A stretch of DNA of 60,936 bases from an uncultured bacterium (GTDB lineage Bacteria; Bacillota; Clostridia; Lachnospirales; Lachnospiraceae), in contig CAMXIF010000018.1 of the NCBI GenBank assembly GCA_947243845.1, positions 1 to 60,936 on the forward strand, in the 5' to 3' direction. Each line of letters begins with the position of its first letter. Positions within the stretch are counted from its first letter, which is position 1. Made by a program: the position numbers and the translations under genes. Below, piece after piece: positions 7,577-15,108 of this stretch. The notes below the pieces were generated by a model. The model was not told the origin of the DNA. It was given only the letters and a program-made list of their open reading frames with translations, and searched no databases.

Positions 7577-9307
7577 TCACATATCCGCCGTTATATTTGC
7601 CAACAGCTTTTCAATACTCTCCGCGGGCATCGGTTTGCCCAAATAGAATCCCTGAATGATATCACAGGAAATCTCATTGAGATATCGAAACTGTTCTTCT
7701 GTCTCCACACCTTCCGCTATCGTTTCAAAACCCAGTTTTTTGACCATATAAATAATGGATTCCGTGATGATCCTCGTGTTTTCATCTGTAATTACCGTAT
7801 CAATAAAGGACTTGTCAATCTTCAATGTGTCTATCGGCAGCCCTTTCAGATAGGACAGAGAAGAAAAGCCCGTGCCGAAATCATCCAGAGATATCTTGAT
7901 TCCAATATCCCGCAGGATGGCAAGCCGTTCTGTAATCTCTTCAAAATCATCAATCAGAATCGACTCCGTTATCTCCAACTCTATCTCATAGGGCGAAACC
8001 TGATACTTCTCCAGGATCTGTAACAGTTTGTCAATAAAATCCGGCTGTTTATACTGAATCGCAGAAATATTGATGGACATAATCAGCGGATAATGATATC
8101 TCCTTCTCCACTCTGCATAAGCCCGCAAGCTCTCCTCGATCACCCAGGTACCAATGGGAACAATCGTACCGTTCTTTTCCGCAATGGGAATAAAGACTGC
8201 CGGACTGATCATATCGCCGGTATCATCCTTCCAGCGGATCAGAGCTTCCACCCCGCGCAGTCCCCTGTCCGTAGTGCGGAACTGGGGCTGGAAATGCATT
8301 ATAAAATTCTGTGAAAACACCGCTTCTTTCAGCTTATTCTCTATGGTCACATTCTGCAGGAAATCATTTAGGATTGCGCCGTCAAAGTATTGTATCTTAT
8401 CTTTGCCCATGCTCTTTGCCTTGAACATGACAATCTCTGCACAGTTGATCAGTTCCAGCGTATTGGAAGCCGCTTCAGGATACTCTGCCACTCCCACACT
8501 CACCGTTATATAGATTTCCTGTCCGCCAGTTAATTTAAAGGGCTTTTTCAGCCTCTCCTTGATGGTCTGATAGATTGTCTCCACACTTCTTGCACCATAA
8601 GGACTATATATCCCGATACAATAGATATCACTGTTAAAATGTGATATCACTACGTTATCCCCCATCAGATCGATCAGATATTGTCCAAACAGCTGAACCA
8701 GTTCATCCCCCACAATGATACCCATGCCATCATTGATTCTGCGGAAATCATCCACATCCAAAAACATCACCGCCACAGTCTCATTCTCTTCCCCCGCGCG
8801 GCGTACGAACTCTCCTAAAAGCCGCACAAAATAATTGCGGTTATAGAGCCCCGTCAGGATATCATAATAAGCCATGTACGTCAGTTCATCATTCTGCGCA
8901 TTGAACTTTGTCACATCCTTAAAGCGGATGATTTTGTCTGTTGGCTTCCCATTGTCATCGTAGACAATATTCACTTCCACCTCAATACAAATGCGGTTGT
9001 CCTTGAGTTTGATCTCAATAGTCTGACTCTTCATCCCCTGCTTTTCTATGAAAAGCACTTCACGCAGAGGAATCGCATACTTTTCCTCCACACAGTCATA
9101 CAGTTTCGTCAAATCCTTCATATCCTGAATCGTAAAATCGAAGAAATGATCCCAGTTCGCTATGGTCTGAAGTTTCTTTTCCTCATAATTATAATACAGG
9201 AACGCACTGTTAGATGTTTCACAGATCAACCGCAGCATTTTCTCATCCCTTCGCAGCTTCTGGTTGATCGCATTTAAGAGATCCAACTGATATTCTAATT
9301 TATTCAT
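7577..9307 (-). CDS. Cyclic-di-GMP phosphodiesterase with degenerate GGDEF and EAL domain
   Basis: 576 residues. Order: a PAS-like sensor (about 25-135), a GGDEF domain (about 145-310) and an EAL domain (about 320-570). The GGDEF signature is replaced by NSDIY near residue 225, so cyclase activity is unlikely. The EAL domain keeps EALIRW (Glu354), ELEITES, LDDFGTGFSSLSYL and IAEGVETEEQ, the metal- and substrate-binding set of an active phosphodiesterase. It should hydrolyse cyclic-di-GMP to pGpG. There is no membrane segment. The GGTAGG-like region before ATG 9307 is a plausible ribosome site. Together with the cyclase at 1085-3283 it indicates active c-di-GMP signalling. Confidence 0.9.
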   Translation of the reverse strand: MNKLEYQLDLLNAINQKLRRDEKMLRLICETSNSAFLYYNYEEKKLQTIANWDHFFDFTIQDMKDLTKLYDCVEEKYAIPLREVLFIEKQGMKSQTIEIKLKDNRICIEVEVNIVYDDNGKPTDKIIRFKDVTKFNAQNDELTYMAYYDILTGLYNRNYFVRLLGEFVRRAGEENETVAVMFLDVDDFRRINDGMGIIVGDELVQLFGQYLIDLMGDNVVISHFNSDIYCIGIYSPYGARSVETIYQTIKERLKKPFKLTGGQEIYITVSVGVAEYPEAASNTLELINCAEIVMFKAKSMGKDKIQYFDGAILNDFLQNVTIENKLKEAVFSQNFIMHFQPQFRTTDRGLRGVEALIRWKDDTGDMISPAVFIPIAEKNGTIVPIGTWVIEESLRAYAEWRRRYHYPLIMSINISAIQYKQPDFIDKLLQILEKYQVSPYEIELEITESILIDDFEEITERLAILRDIGIKISLDDFGTGFSSLSYLKGLPIDTLKIDKSFIDTVITDENTRIITESIIYMVKKLGFETIAEGVETEEQFRYLNEISCDIIQGFYLGKPMPAESIEKLLANITADM

Positions 9308-9410
9308 ACCTATACCTACCCCTATACACTGCCGCCATTCCCCTTCTCATGATCGGCAGTCCCCTATCTTTTGTTTTATTATCTGTTTGGAAACACCTTG
9401 CTTTGCTTCG

Positions 9411-10496
9411 TTATTTCCTGGTGATATATCCCTTTGCCTTTAGTGTCTCTGCACATAACACAGCGCCCCCTGCAGCGCCGCGCACAGTATTATGGGAAAG
9501 CCCTACAAACTTCCAGTCGTAGACACTGTCTTCCCGAATCCTTCCCACGCTGATTCCCATGCCGTTCTCATAGTCCACATCCAGCTTAACCTGGGGACGA
9601 TTATCCTCTTCCATCACCTGAATAAACTGCTTCGGTGCGCTGGGAAGATTCAATTCCTGCGGCAATCCTTTAAAATTAGCCAGTTTTTCCACCAGCTGCT
9701 CCTTCGTAGGTTTCTTCTTAAACTTCACGAATACAGCGGCTGTATGGCCGTTTAAAACCGGTACACGGATACACTGACAGGTGATCACAGGGGTTGCAGC
9801 CGGTACAATCTGTCCGTTCTCCACCTTCCCCCAGATCCTTAATGGTTCTTTCTCACTCTTCTCCTCTTCACCGCCTATGTAGGGAATCACATTCTCCACC
9901 ATCTCCGGCCAGTCCTTAAAAGTTTTGCCCGCGCCAGAAATCGCCTGATAGGTAGTTGCCACCACCTCGTAAGGCTCAAACTCCTTCCATGCCGTTAACA
10001 CCGGCGCATAACTCTGAATGGAACAGTTCGGTTTCACAGCAATAAACCCACGCTTCGTGCCCAGTCTCTTTTTTTGATCTTCTATTACATCAAAATGTTC
10101 CGGATTAATCTCCGGCACTACCATGGGCACATCCGGCGTCCAACGGTGTGCACTGTTGTTGGAAACCACAGGCGTCTCCGTCTTTGCGTAATCTTCTTCA
10201 ATCTTCTTAATCTCTTCTTTGGTCATATCCACCGCCGAAAACACAAAATCTACTTCAGCAGCCACCTGTTCAACTTCATTTACATTTTTGACCACAATAT
10301 CCTTTACCGCTTCCGGCATAGGGGTATCCATCTTCCATCTGTCACCCACAGCCTCCTTGTAGGTCTTATTTGCTGACCGCGGGCTTGCCGCAATCGTTGT
10401 GACCTCAAACCAGGGATGGTTTTCCAAAAGGGCAATAAATCTCTGTCCCACCATACCGGTACCGCCTAAAATTCCTACTTTCAATTTCTCACTCAT
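9411..10496 (-). CDS. asd: Aspartate-semialdehyde dehydrogenase
   Basis: 361 residues. Reduces aspartyl-phosphate to aspartate semialdehyde with NADPH, the branch point to lysine/diaminopimelate, threonine and methionine. The N-terminal Rossmann motif GILGGTGMVGQRF (8-20) and catalytic Cys158 in VKPNCSIQ are present. The motif spacing and the insertion around QKKRLGTK resemble the archaeal/fungal-type branch of the family, which many Clostridia carry. Start ATG is preceded by TGAGGATG. It lies 21 bases downstream of argH on the same strand, so the two probably share the argH promoter. Confidence 0.96.
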   Translation of the reverse strand: MSEKLKVGILGGTGMVGQRFIALLENHPWFEVTTIAASPRSANKTYKEAVGDRWKMDTPMPEAVKDIVVKNVNEVEQVAAEVDFVFSAVDMTKEEIKKIEEDYAKTETPVVSNNSAHRWTPDVPMVVPEINPEHFDVIEDQKKRLGTKRGFIAVKPNCSIQSYAPVLTAWKEFEPYEVVATTYQAISGAGKTFKDWPEMVENVIPYIGGEEEKSEKEPLRIWGKVENGQIVPAATPVITCQCIRVPVLNGHTAAVFVKFKKKPTKEQLVEKLANFKGLPQELNLPSAPKQFIQVMEEDNRPQVKLDVDYENGMGISVGRIREDSVYDWKFVGLSHNTVRGAAGGAVLCAETLKAKGYITRK

Positions 10497-10517
10497 TTTT
10501 TCATCCTCCTCAAATTG

Positions 10518-11930
10518 TTATCTGGGAATGTTGATCTCATCTTCATCCTGCCAGTCCTTTGCCAGATACTCTTTGTATATACCAATCACCTTCCGCATCG
10601 CTTCCGGTCCCGGTGCACCTACAGTAAGCCGCCTTTCCACACAGGTCTTTATATTGACCGCATCATAGATATCTTCCTCAAAGACCGGACTGATTTCCTT
10701 CAGTTCCTCCATTGAAAGATCCTCAATACCGCATTTTTTATCAATACAGTATAGAACCAATCTGCCGACAATGCTGTGCGCATCCCGAAAAGGCACGCCC
10801 CTGCCCACCAGATAGTCCGCGGCATCCGTAGCGTTTGTAAATCCCATGGCCGCACTCTTTTCCATCACATCCGCATTGAACTTCATAGTGCGGATCATTC
10901 CCTCAAATAAGGCTAAACATCCTTTGGCCGTATCGATAGCGTCAAAGGTAAGTTCCTTATCCTCCTGCATATCCTTATTATAAGCAAGCGGAATTCCCTT
11001 CATCGTAGTTAGAATGGAGAAAAGAGCACCATAAACCCGCCCTGTCTTGCCCCGTACCAGTTCCGCGATGTCCGGATTCTTCTTCTGGGGCATAATACTG
11101 CTCCCCGTTGCATAGGCATCGTCAATCTCCACAAACCGATATTCATTGGAATTCCAAAGAATGATTTCCTCACAAAAACGGCTTAAATGCATCATAATCG
11201 TAGACAACGCCGCCAGAAACTCAATCACATAATCCCTGTCCGATACGGAATCCATGCTGTTGCTTGTGGGACCCTCAAACCCCAGCAGGCTGGCTGTGTA
11301 ATTCCGATCCAGCGGATATGTGGTGCCCGCCAGCGCACCTGCCCCTAACGGACAATAATTCATGCGGTGATAAATATCCTTAAGCCGCGAACGATCCCTT
11401 TTAAACATTTCAAAATATGCACCCATATGGTGAGCCAACGTCACCGGCTGGGCTTTCTGTAAGTGCGTAAATCCCGGCATGTAAGTCTCCACATTATCTT
11501 CCATGACGGTCACAAGCGTCTGCAGCAGTGTCTTTACCAGTTCATCCACATACAATACTTCCAACCTTGTATACAGCCGCATATCAAGCGCCACCTGATC
11601 GTTCCTGCTCCTGCCTGTGTGCAGTTTCTTGCCGGCATCTCCGATCCTCTCGATCAGATTGGCTTCCACAAAACTATGAATATCTTCATACTCCTCCGTG
11701 ATCTGCAGTTTGCCTTCCTCCACATCCTGCCTGATTCCCGTAAGCCCCTTTAAAATCTCATCCTTCTCCTCTTTCGTCAGAATACCCTGCTTGGCCAGCA
11801 TAACCACATGTGCGATACTGCCCTCAATATCCTGGCGGAAAAATTTCTGATCGAAAGAAATCGATGCATTAAAGTTATATACAAGCTGATCCGTCTCTTT
11901 GGTAAAACGGCCGCCCCACAACTGTGCCAT
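10518..11930 (-). CDS. argH: Argininosuccinate lyase
   Basis: 470 residues; cleaves argininosuccinate to arginine and fumarate, the last step of arginine synthesis. It belongs to the fumarase/aspartase superfamily: the family signature GSSIMPQKKNP is at 276-286 (Ser as catalytic base), with TGRSRNDQ near 105 and THLQKAQP near 155. Length is normal for the family (450-470). The start is preceded by GTGGAGGACT. A strong promoter lies just upstream (11966-11994). argG is not in the window, so the arginine pathway is dispersed here. Confidence 0.97.
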   Translation of the reverse strand: MAQLWGGRFTKETDQLVYNFNASISFDQKFFRQDIEGSIAHVVMLAKQGILTKEEKDEILKGLTGIRQDVEEGKLQITEEYEDIHSFVEANLIERIGDAGKKLHTGRSRNDQVALDMRLYTRLEVLYVDELVKTLLQTLVTVMEDNVETYMPGFTHLQKAQPVTLAHHMGAYFEMFKRDRSRLKDIYHRMNYCPLGAGALAGTTYPLDRNYTASLLGFEGPTSNSMDSVSDRDYVIEFLAALSTIMMHLSRFCEEIILWNSNEYRFVEIDDAYATGSSIMPQKKNPDIAELVRGKTGRVYGALFSILTTMKGIPLAYNKDMQEDKELTFDAIDTAKGCLALFEGMIRTMKFNADVMEKSAAMGFTNATDAADYLVGRGVPFRDAHSIVGRLVLYCIDKKCGIEDLSMEELKEISPVFEEDIYDAVNIKTCVERRLTVGAPGPEAMRKVIGIYKEYLAKDWQDEDEINIPR

Positions 11931-11965
11931 GCGCTAGTCCTCCACTTTAATTAAATCTAAATTTG

Positions 11966-11994
11966 ATGATACCACAAAATAGTTTTCTTTTCAA
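11966..11994 (-). promoter_or_regulatory. Promoter of argH-asd
   Basis: On the minus strand TTGAAA (11989-11994) and TATCAT (11966-11971) are separated by 17 bases, a good sigma-A type promoter about 35 bases before the argH start. No T-box, ARG box or riboswitch is evident in the short leader. Confidence 0.65.
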
Positions 11995-12056
11995 TCGGAA
12001 CACAAATTTTAATTGAAAACATAAAATATGTTATAATCATAAGGAGTTGTTGTTCT

Positions 12057-12845
12057 ATGCAGCCTATACTGTCTTTGCAGGATATCTCCTATTCTTATCA
12101 TAATCTCAAGGGAGAAACGCCTGCCCTTACCCACATAAATCTGCAGGTGTCCGAAGGAGAATTTGTGGCTGTCGCAGGTCCCAGCGGCTGCGGTAAGTCC
12201 ACGCTACTCTCCATCGTTGCCGGACTGCTTATACCAGAACAGGGAAAGGTCCTATACCGGGGGCTTTCTCCGTCAGACTACTGTCAGGACACTGTCCTGA
12301 AAATCGGATACATGCTGCAGAAAGACCATCTTTTTGAGTGGCGCACGATTTATCAGAATGTCATTTTAGGACTGGAATTGAATCACATGGTCACGAAAGA
12401 AAATACCGATTATGTATTAAAGCTTTTGGAAGATTACGGTCTCTATGCCTTCAAGGGCAGCAAACCCTCCGAACTTTCCGGCGGGATGCGGCAAAGAGCC
12501 GCCCTAATCCGCACCATGGCAGTTCATCCCGATCTTCTCCTCTTAGACGAACCCTTCAGCGCCCTGGATTTCCAGACCAGACTTGCAGTCTCTGCAGACA
12601 TTGCCTCCATCATTAGAAAAACTCAGAAAACCGCTATATTGATCACACACGATCTCTCCGAGGCCATCACACTGGCAGACCGAGTGGTCGTACTCTCTAA
12701 AAGGCCCGCCTGCGTAAAATGCGAAATGCCAATACACTATGACATCAGCCGGGAAGATCCGCTGGCAGTCAGAAGTACGAAAGAATATCAGGATTATTTC
12801 AATCAACTATGGGAGGTATTGACAGATGGCGAACCCATTCTCTGA
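12057..12845 (+). CDS. ABC transporter ATP-binding protein, nitrate/taurine (SsuB/TauB) type
   Basis: 262 residues. Energises uptake by the permease encoded next. Walker A GPSGCGKST is at 41-49, Q-loop near GYMLQKD (84-90), signature LSGGMRQR at 140-147, and Walker B LLLLDEP near 160. The sequence groups by appearance with ATPases for sulfonates, nitrate and thiamine precursors. AAGGAG lies ten bases before the ATG. An extended TGTTATAAT (12029-12037) precedes it but would leave a very short leader. The gene overlaps the permease by 20 bases. No substrate-binding protein is in the window, so the substrate cannot be named. Confidence 0.93.
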   Translation: MQPILSLQDISYSYHNLKGETPALTHINLQVSEGEFVAVAGPSGCGKSTLLSIVAGLLIPEQGKVLYRGLSPSDYCQDTVLKIGYMLQKDHLFEWRTIYQNVILGLELNHMVTKENTDYVLKLLEDYGLYAFKGSKPSELSGGMRQRAALIRTMAVHPDLLLLDEPFSALDFQTRLAVSADIASIIRKTQKTAILITHDLSEAITLADRVVVLSKRPACVKCEMPIHYDISREDPLAVRSTKEYQDYFNQLWEVLTDGEPIL

Positions 12846-13647
12846 GGCGGATCAACCTGTCTCCGCCCGCCAGGAAGAATTCCTGCGCGCCCATCACAGA
12901 CATCATCACAGAATCACTTTTGGCAGGCTCTCTTTGTTCATTCTCTTTCTTGGTCTCTGGGAACTGGCTGCGAGGCTGGCCTGGATTGACAGCTTTTTCT
13001 TCAGCAGTCCTTCCGGCATCCTTCATTATCTGGGCCAAATGTTCGCAGACCACTCCATATACGGCCACACTGGCATCACCCTGCTCGAAACCATTCTCAG
13101 CTTTGTGTTGGTCACTCTTTTAAGTCTGGCAGCCGCTACGCTTCTATGGTATTTCGGCAGTCTCTCTGAAATCCTGGAACCTTATCTGGTGGTCTTAAAT
13201 TCACTCCCCAAATCGGCACTGGCGCCCCTGCTCATCGTATGGCTCGGCACCGGCACCGACACCATCATCGTAGCCGGTATTTCCGTAGCTGTCTTTGGTT
13301 CCATCATCAGTCTCTATACCGGTTTCTGCCAGACAGACCCGGAAATGTGCAAACTGATCTATACCCTGGGCGGCAGCCGCCGGGATGCCCTGCATAAAGT
13401 GATCCTGCCAAGTTCCATTCCCATGATTTTAAGCAATATGAAAGTTAATATCGGACTTTCTCTGGTAGGCGTCATCATCGGCGAATTTCTGGCCGCCAGG
13501 CGCGGTCTTGGATACCTGATCATCTATGGTTCTCAGGTTTTTCAGCTGAATATGGTAATCACATCCATCATCATTCTCTGTCTCATCGCCATGGCGTTTT
13601 ATAAGCTGATCCAAAGCGCAGAACACTATTATAAGAAAAAATATTAG
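12826..13647 (+). CDS. ABC transporter permease, nitrate/taurine type
   Basis: 273 residues, integral membrane protein. Residues 1-35 are cytoplasmic and histidine-rich (HRHHHRI); about six transmembrane segments follow. The EAA-like coupling loop reads GGSRRDALHKVILPSSIPMIL near 180-200, as in BPD_transp_1 permeases of the NitT/TauT family. The start lies inside the ATPase gene, with GGGAGG nine bases upstream, a sign of translational coupling. The missing binding protein may be encoded elsewhere. A weak hairpin (GGCAGACG pairing with CGTTTGCC near 13662-13700) may end the transcript. Confidence 0.92.
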   Translation: MANPFSEADQPVSARQEEFLRAHHRHHHRITFGRLSLFILFLGLWELAARLAWIDSFFFSSPSGILHYLGQMFADHSIYGHTGITLLETILSFVLVTLLSLAAATLLWYFGSLSEILEPYLVVLNSLPKSALAPLLIVWLGTGTDTIIVAGISVAVFGSIISLYTGFCQTDPEMCKLIYTLGGSRRDALHKVILPSSIPMILSNMKVNIGLSLVGVIIGEFLAARRGLGYLIIYGSQVFQLNMVITSIIILCLIAMAFYKLIQSAEHYYKKKY

Positions 13648-13730
13648 CAGAATATGTTATGGCAGACGACAGGGCTCACATGCCGTGCCGTTTGCCGATT
13701 TCTGCATTAATATCTCTGAACGATTATGAA

Positions 13731-13759
13731 TTGCCTTCCATACAAATCTCTGTTATAAT
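13731..13759 (+). promoter_or_regulatory. Promoter for the small membrane protein gene
   Basis: TTGCCT (13731-13736), 17-base spacer, TATAAT (13754-13759) with an extended TG one base before the -10. It points to the 140-codon gene at 13827. Confidence 0.65.
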
Positions 13760-13826
13760 AAGTGCTGCTTAATAAACTTTTACAATAGAATTTAGCAGCG
13801 TATATAACCGCTGTCATGGTGCTAAA

Positions 13827-14249
13827 ATGTTACTGAGAAAATACACAAAAAAATTATGTCTTTTCCACATACTGCTTCTGTTTTTCTGGGGTACCGTTTC
13901 TGCCGTTACTCCCGTCACGGAAATGGCAAATTTTGTTTGCGATGTGAACGGGAATTATGTAAACCATTCTTCCGCCCTCACTTCCCTGGGCAGTACCTTA
14001 CCATCTCAGGAATATCTGTCTGCGCGGAATACAAATGCACAGGAGACTGTATCTGTTGCCAGAGGCCGCAGCATCAGACCTCAGCCCCGTTCTGCCAGAA
14101 ATATTACTACGTTTCTTTATACCGGCGTTCTTTTTGCCGGCATCAGCATATTCTCAAGACGTTTTATCAATCGTGAGATACTCTCTCACTGTCTTTGTGG
14201 TATCGTTATCACGCAATATATCCACGCACAGGATGGTCAGAAAATCTAA
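13827..14249 (+). CDS. Unnamed small membrane or exported protein
   Basis: 140 residues, no recognised family. The N-terminus (KYTKK followed by a hydrophobic stretch to about residue 26, ending in VSA) looks like a signal peptide or anchor. A second hydrophobic segment lies at about 92-108 (FLYTGVLFAGISIF), and the C-terminus ends with a polar QYIHAQDGQKI motif. A well-formed promoter lies upstream, which supports a real gene, but the ribosome site before the ATG is weak. Overlapping frames at this locus look less protein-like. The Q(Y)IHxQDG ending recalls short Lachnospiraceae membrane proteins of unknown role; this is a recollection, not a tested match. Confidence 0.55.
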   Translation: MLLRKYTKKLCLFHILLLFFWGTVSAVTPVTEMANFVCDVNGNYVNHSSALTSLGSTLPSQEYLSARNTNAQETVSVARGRSIRPQPRSARNITTFLYTGVLFAGISIFSRRFINREILSHCLCGIVITQYIHAQDGQKI

Positions 14250-14267
14250 TCTCTTTTTATCCTGCAG

Positions 14268-14306
14268 GAAATCTTTCCGCTTATTAGAGTCTGCAGCGCA
14301 GATTTC
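14268..14306. repeat. Dispersed hairpin related to the 81-bp repeat
   Basis: Contains ttccgcttattagagtctgc, related to ttcccgcttatgccgagttcgc of the array at 1-252. It forms a nested stem-loop: GAAATCT pairs with AGATTTC and TCTGC pairs with GCAGA. It lies just 3' of the 140-codon gene. Confidence 0.65.
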
Positions 14307-14380
14307 TTAAGATTATTTCTGTAGGCATAGGACAATGGGGAAATTTTGAATCGTGTGATAAAAGGAGATTAGAATAAATT

Positions 14381-14524
14381 ATGAACATAGGTCTTTTAAT
14401 ATTGATTGTCATCGGTGGCGCCGCAGGCGGACTTTCCACCATTTATATTGCTGTTTCCCTTTTTGGGACACTTGGATACAAGATTTATCGTAAGATTAGA
14501 TATGGGATGTCTCTCTATCAATAA
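14381..14524 (+). CDS. 47-residue single-span membrane protein, unnamed
   Basis: An open frame of 47 codons, ATG 14381 to TAA 14522. It is hydrophobic from residue 4 to about 30 with a glycine/alanine patch (GGAAGG) and ends with a basic, aromatic tail (YKIYRKIRYG). This suggests one membrane span with the C-terminus in the cytoplasm. AAGGAG lies 13 bases before the ATG, slightly far. A strong terminator follows 22 bases after the stop, which supports a real transcript end. It lies between the 140-residue protein and nrdG, both of different type. No function is known. Confidence 0.65.
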   Translation: MNIGLLILIVIGGAAGGLSTIYIAVSLFGTLGYKIYRKIRYGMSLYQ

Positions 14525-14546
14525 GATAACCCAAACCATCAAAGAA

Positions 14547-14576
14547 GTGCCGGTCAATTCCTGACCGGCACCTTTT
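14547..14576 (+). terminator. Rho-independent terminator
   Basis: Perfect 10-bp stem GTGCCGGTCA / TGACCGGCAC with a five-base loop, followed by CTTTTA. It ends the small membrane protein transcript and sits against the 3' end of nrdG, which it may also serve. Confidence 0.85.
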
Positions 14577-14580
14577 ATGT

Positions 14581-15108
14581 TCAATCTTTATCATCCCAAT
14601 ATACAATTTCACCTTGCACAAGCGATTCTGCCACCGCAATGATGCGTTGATTGGCAGAGCCACGAAACTGCAGGCTGATATCCTTTTGCGCCAGAATGAA
14701 TTTCCCGTCCACGATCACATCCAGATAAGATAAAAATTCTTTCATTGGTTCCCACTCGGCACAAAATCTCTCCAGAATATCCTGCTCATAAAGATATCCT
14801 GTATAACACCAGATATTCTTATGCGGATATCGTCTTTTGGCTTCCCTGATCAGAGGCAGAAGCGCCTGCCGGTTGCCCGGTTCCAAAGGTTCTCCCCCCA
14901 ATAGCGTAAGCCCTGCGATATAGTCCGGTGCAAGTTCTGTCAGAATCTGCTCCTGTACCTTCTCCGTAAACGGCTGTCCATACTGAAAATTCCAGGTTTC
15001 CTCATTGAAACAGCCTTCACAATGATGTGTGCAGCCGCTGACAAAGAGCGTCACCCGCACACCGGGTCCATTGGCAATGTCACAGTTTTTGATCTCTGCA
15101 TAATTCAT
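14581..15108 (-). CDS. nrdG: Anaerobic ribonucleotide reductase activating protein
   Basis: 175 residues; a radical SAM enzyme that installs the glycyl radical on NrdD. The [4Fe-4S] motif CX3CX2C is Cys26, Cys30, Cys33 (SGCTHHCEGC). LTLLGGEPLEP near 95-105 matches the SAM-binding region. Length is typical (155-180). Its start overlaps the nrdD stop by four bases, so the two are translationally coupled. Confidence 0.97.
   Translation of the reverse strand: MNYAEIKNCDIANGPGVRVTLFVSGCTHHCEGCFNEETWNFQYGQPFTEKVQEQILTELAPDYIAGLTLLGGEPLEPGNRQALLPLIREAKRRYPHKNIWCYTGYLYEQDILERFCAEWEPMKEFLSYLDVIVDGKFILAQKDISLQFRGSANQRIIAVAESLVQGEIVYWDDKD

Noticed and set aside
12029..12037. TGTTATAAT as the promoter of the ABC genes
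   Set aside because: The implied start is inside the ribosome site, which would leave a leader of about 13 bases; kept only as a note.
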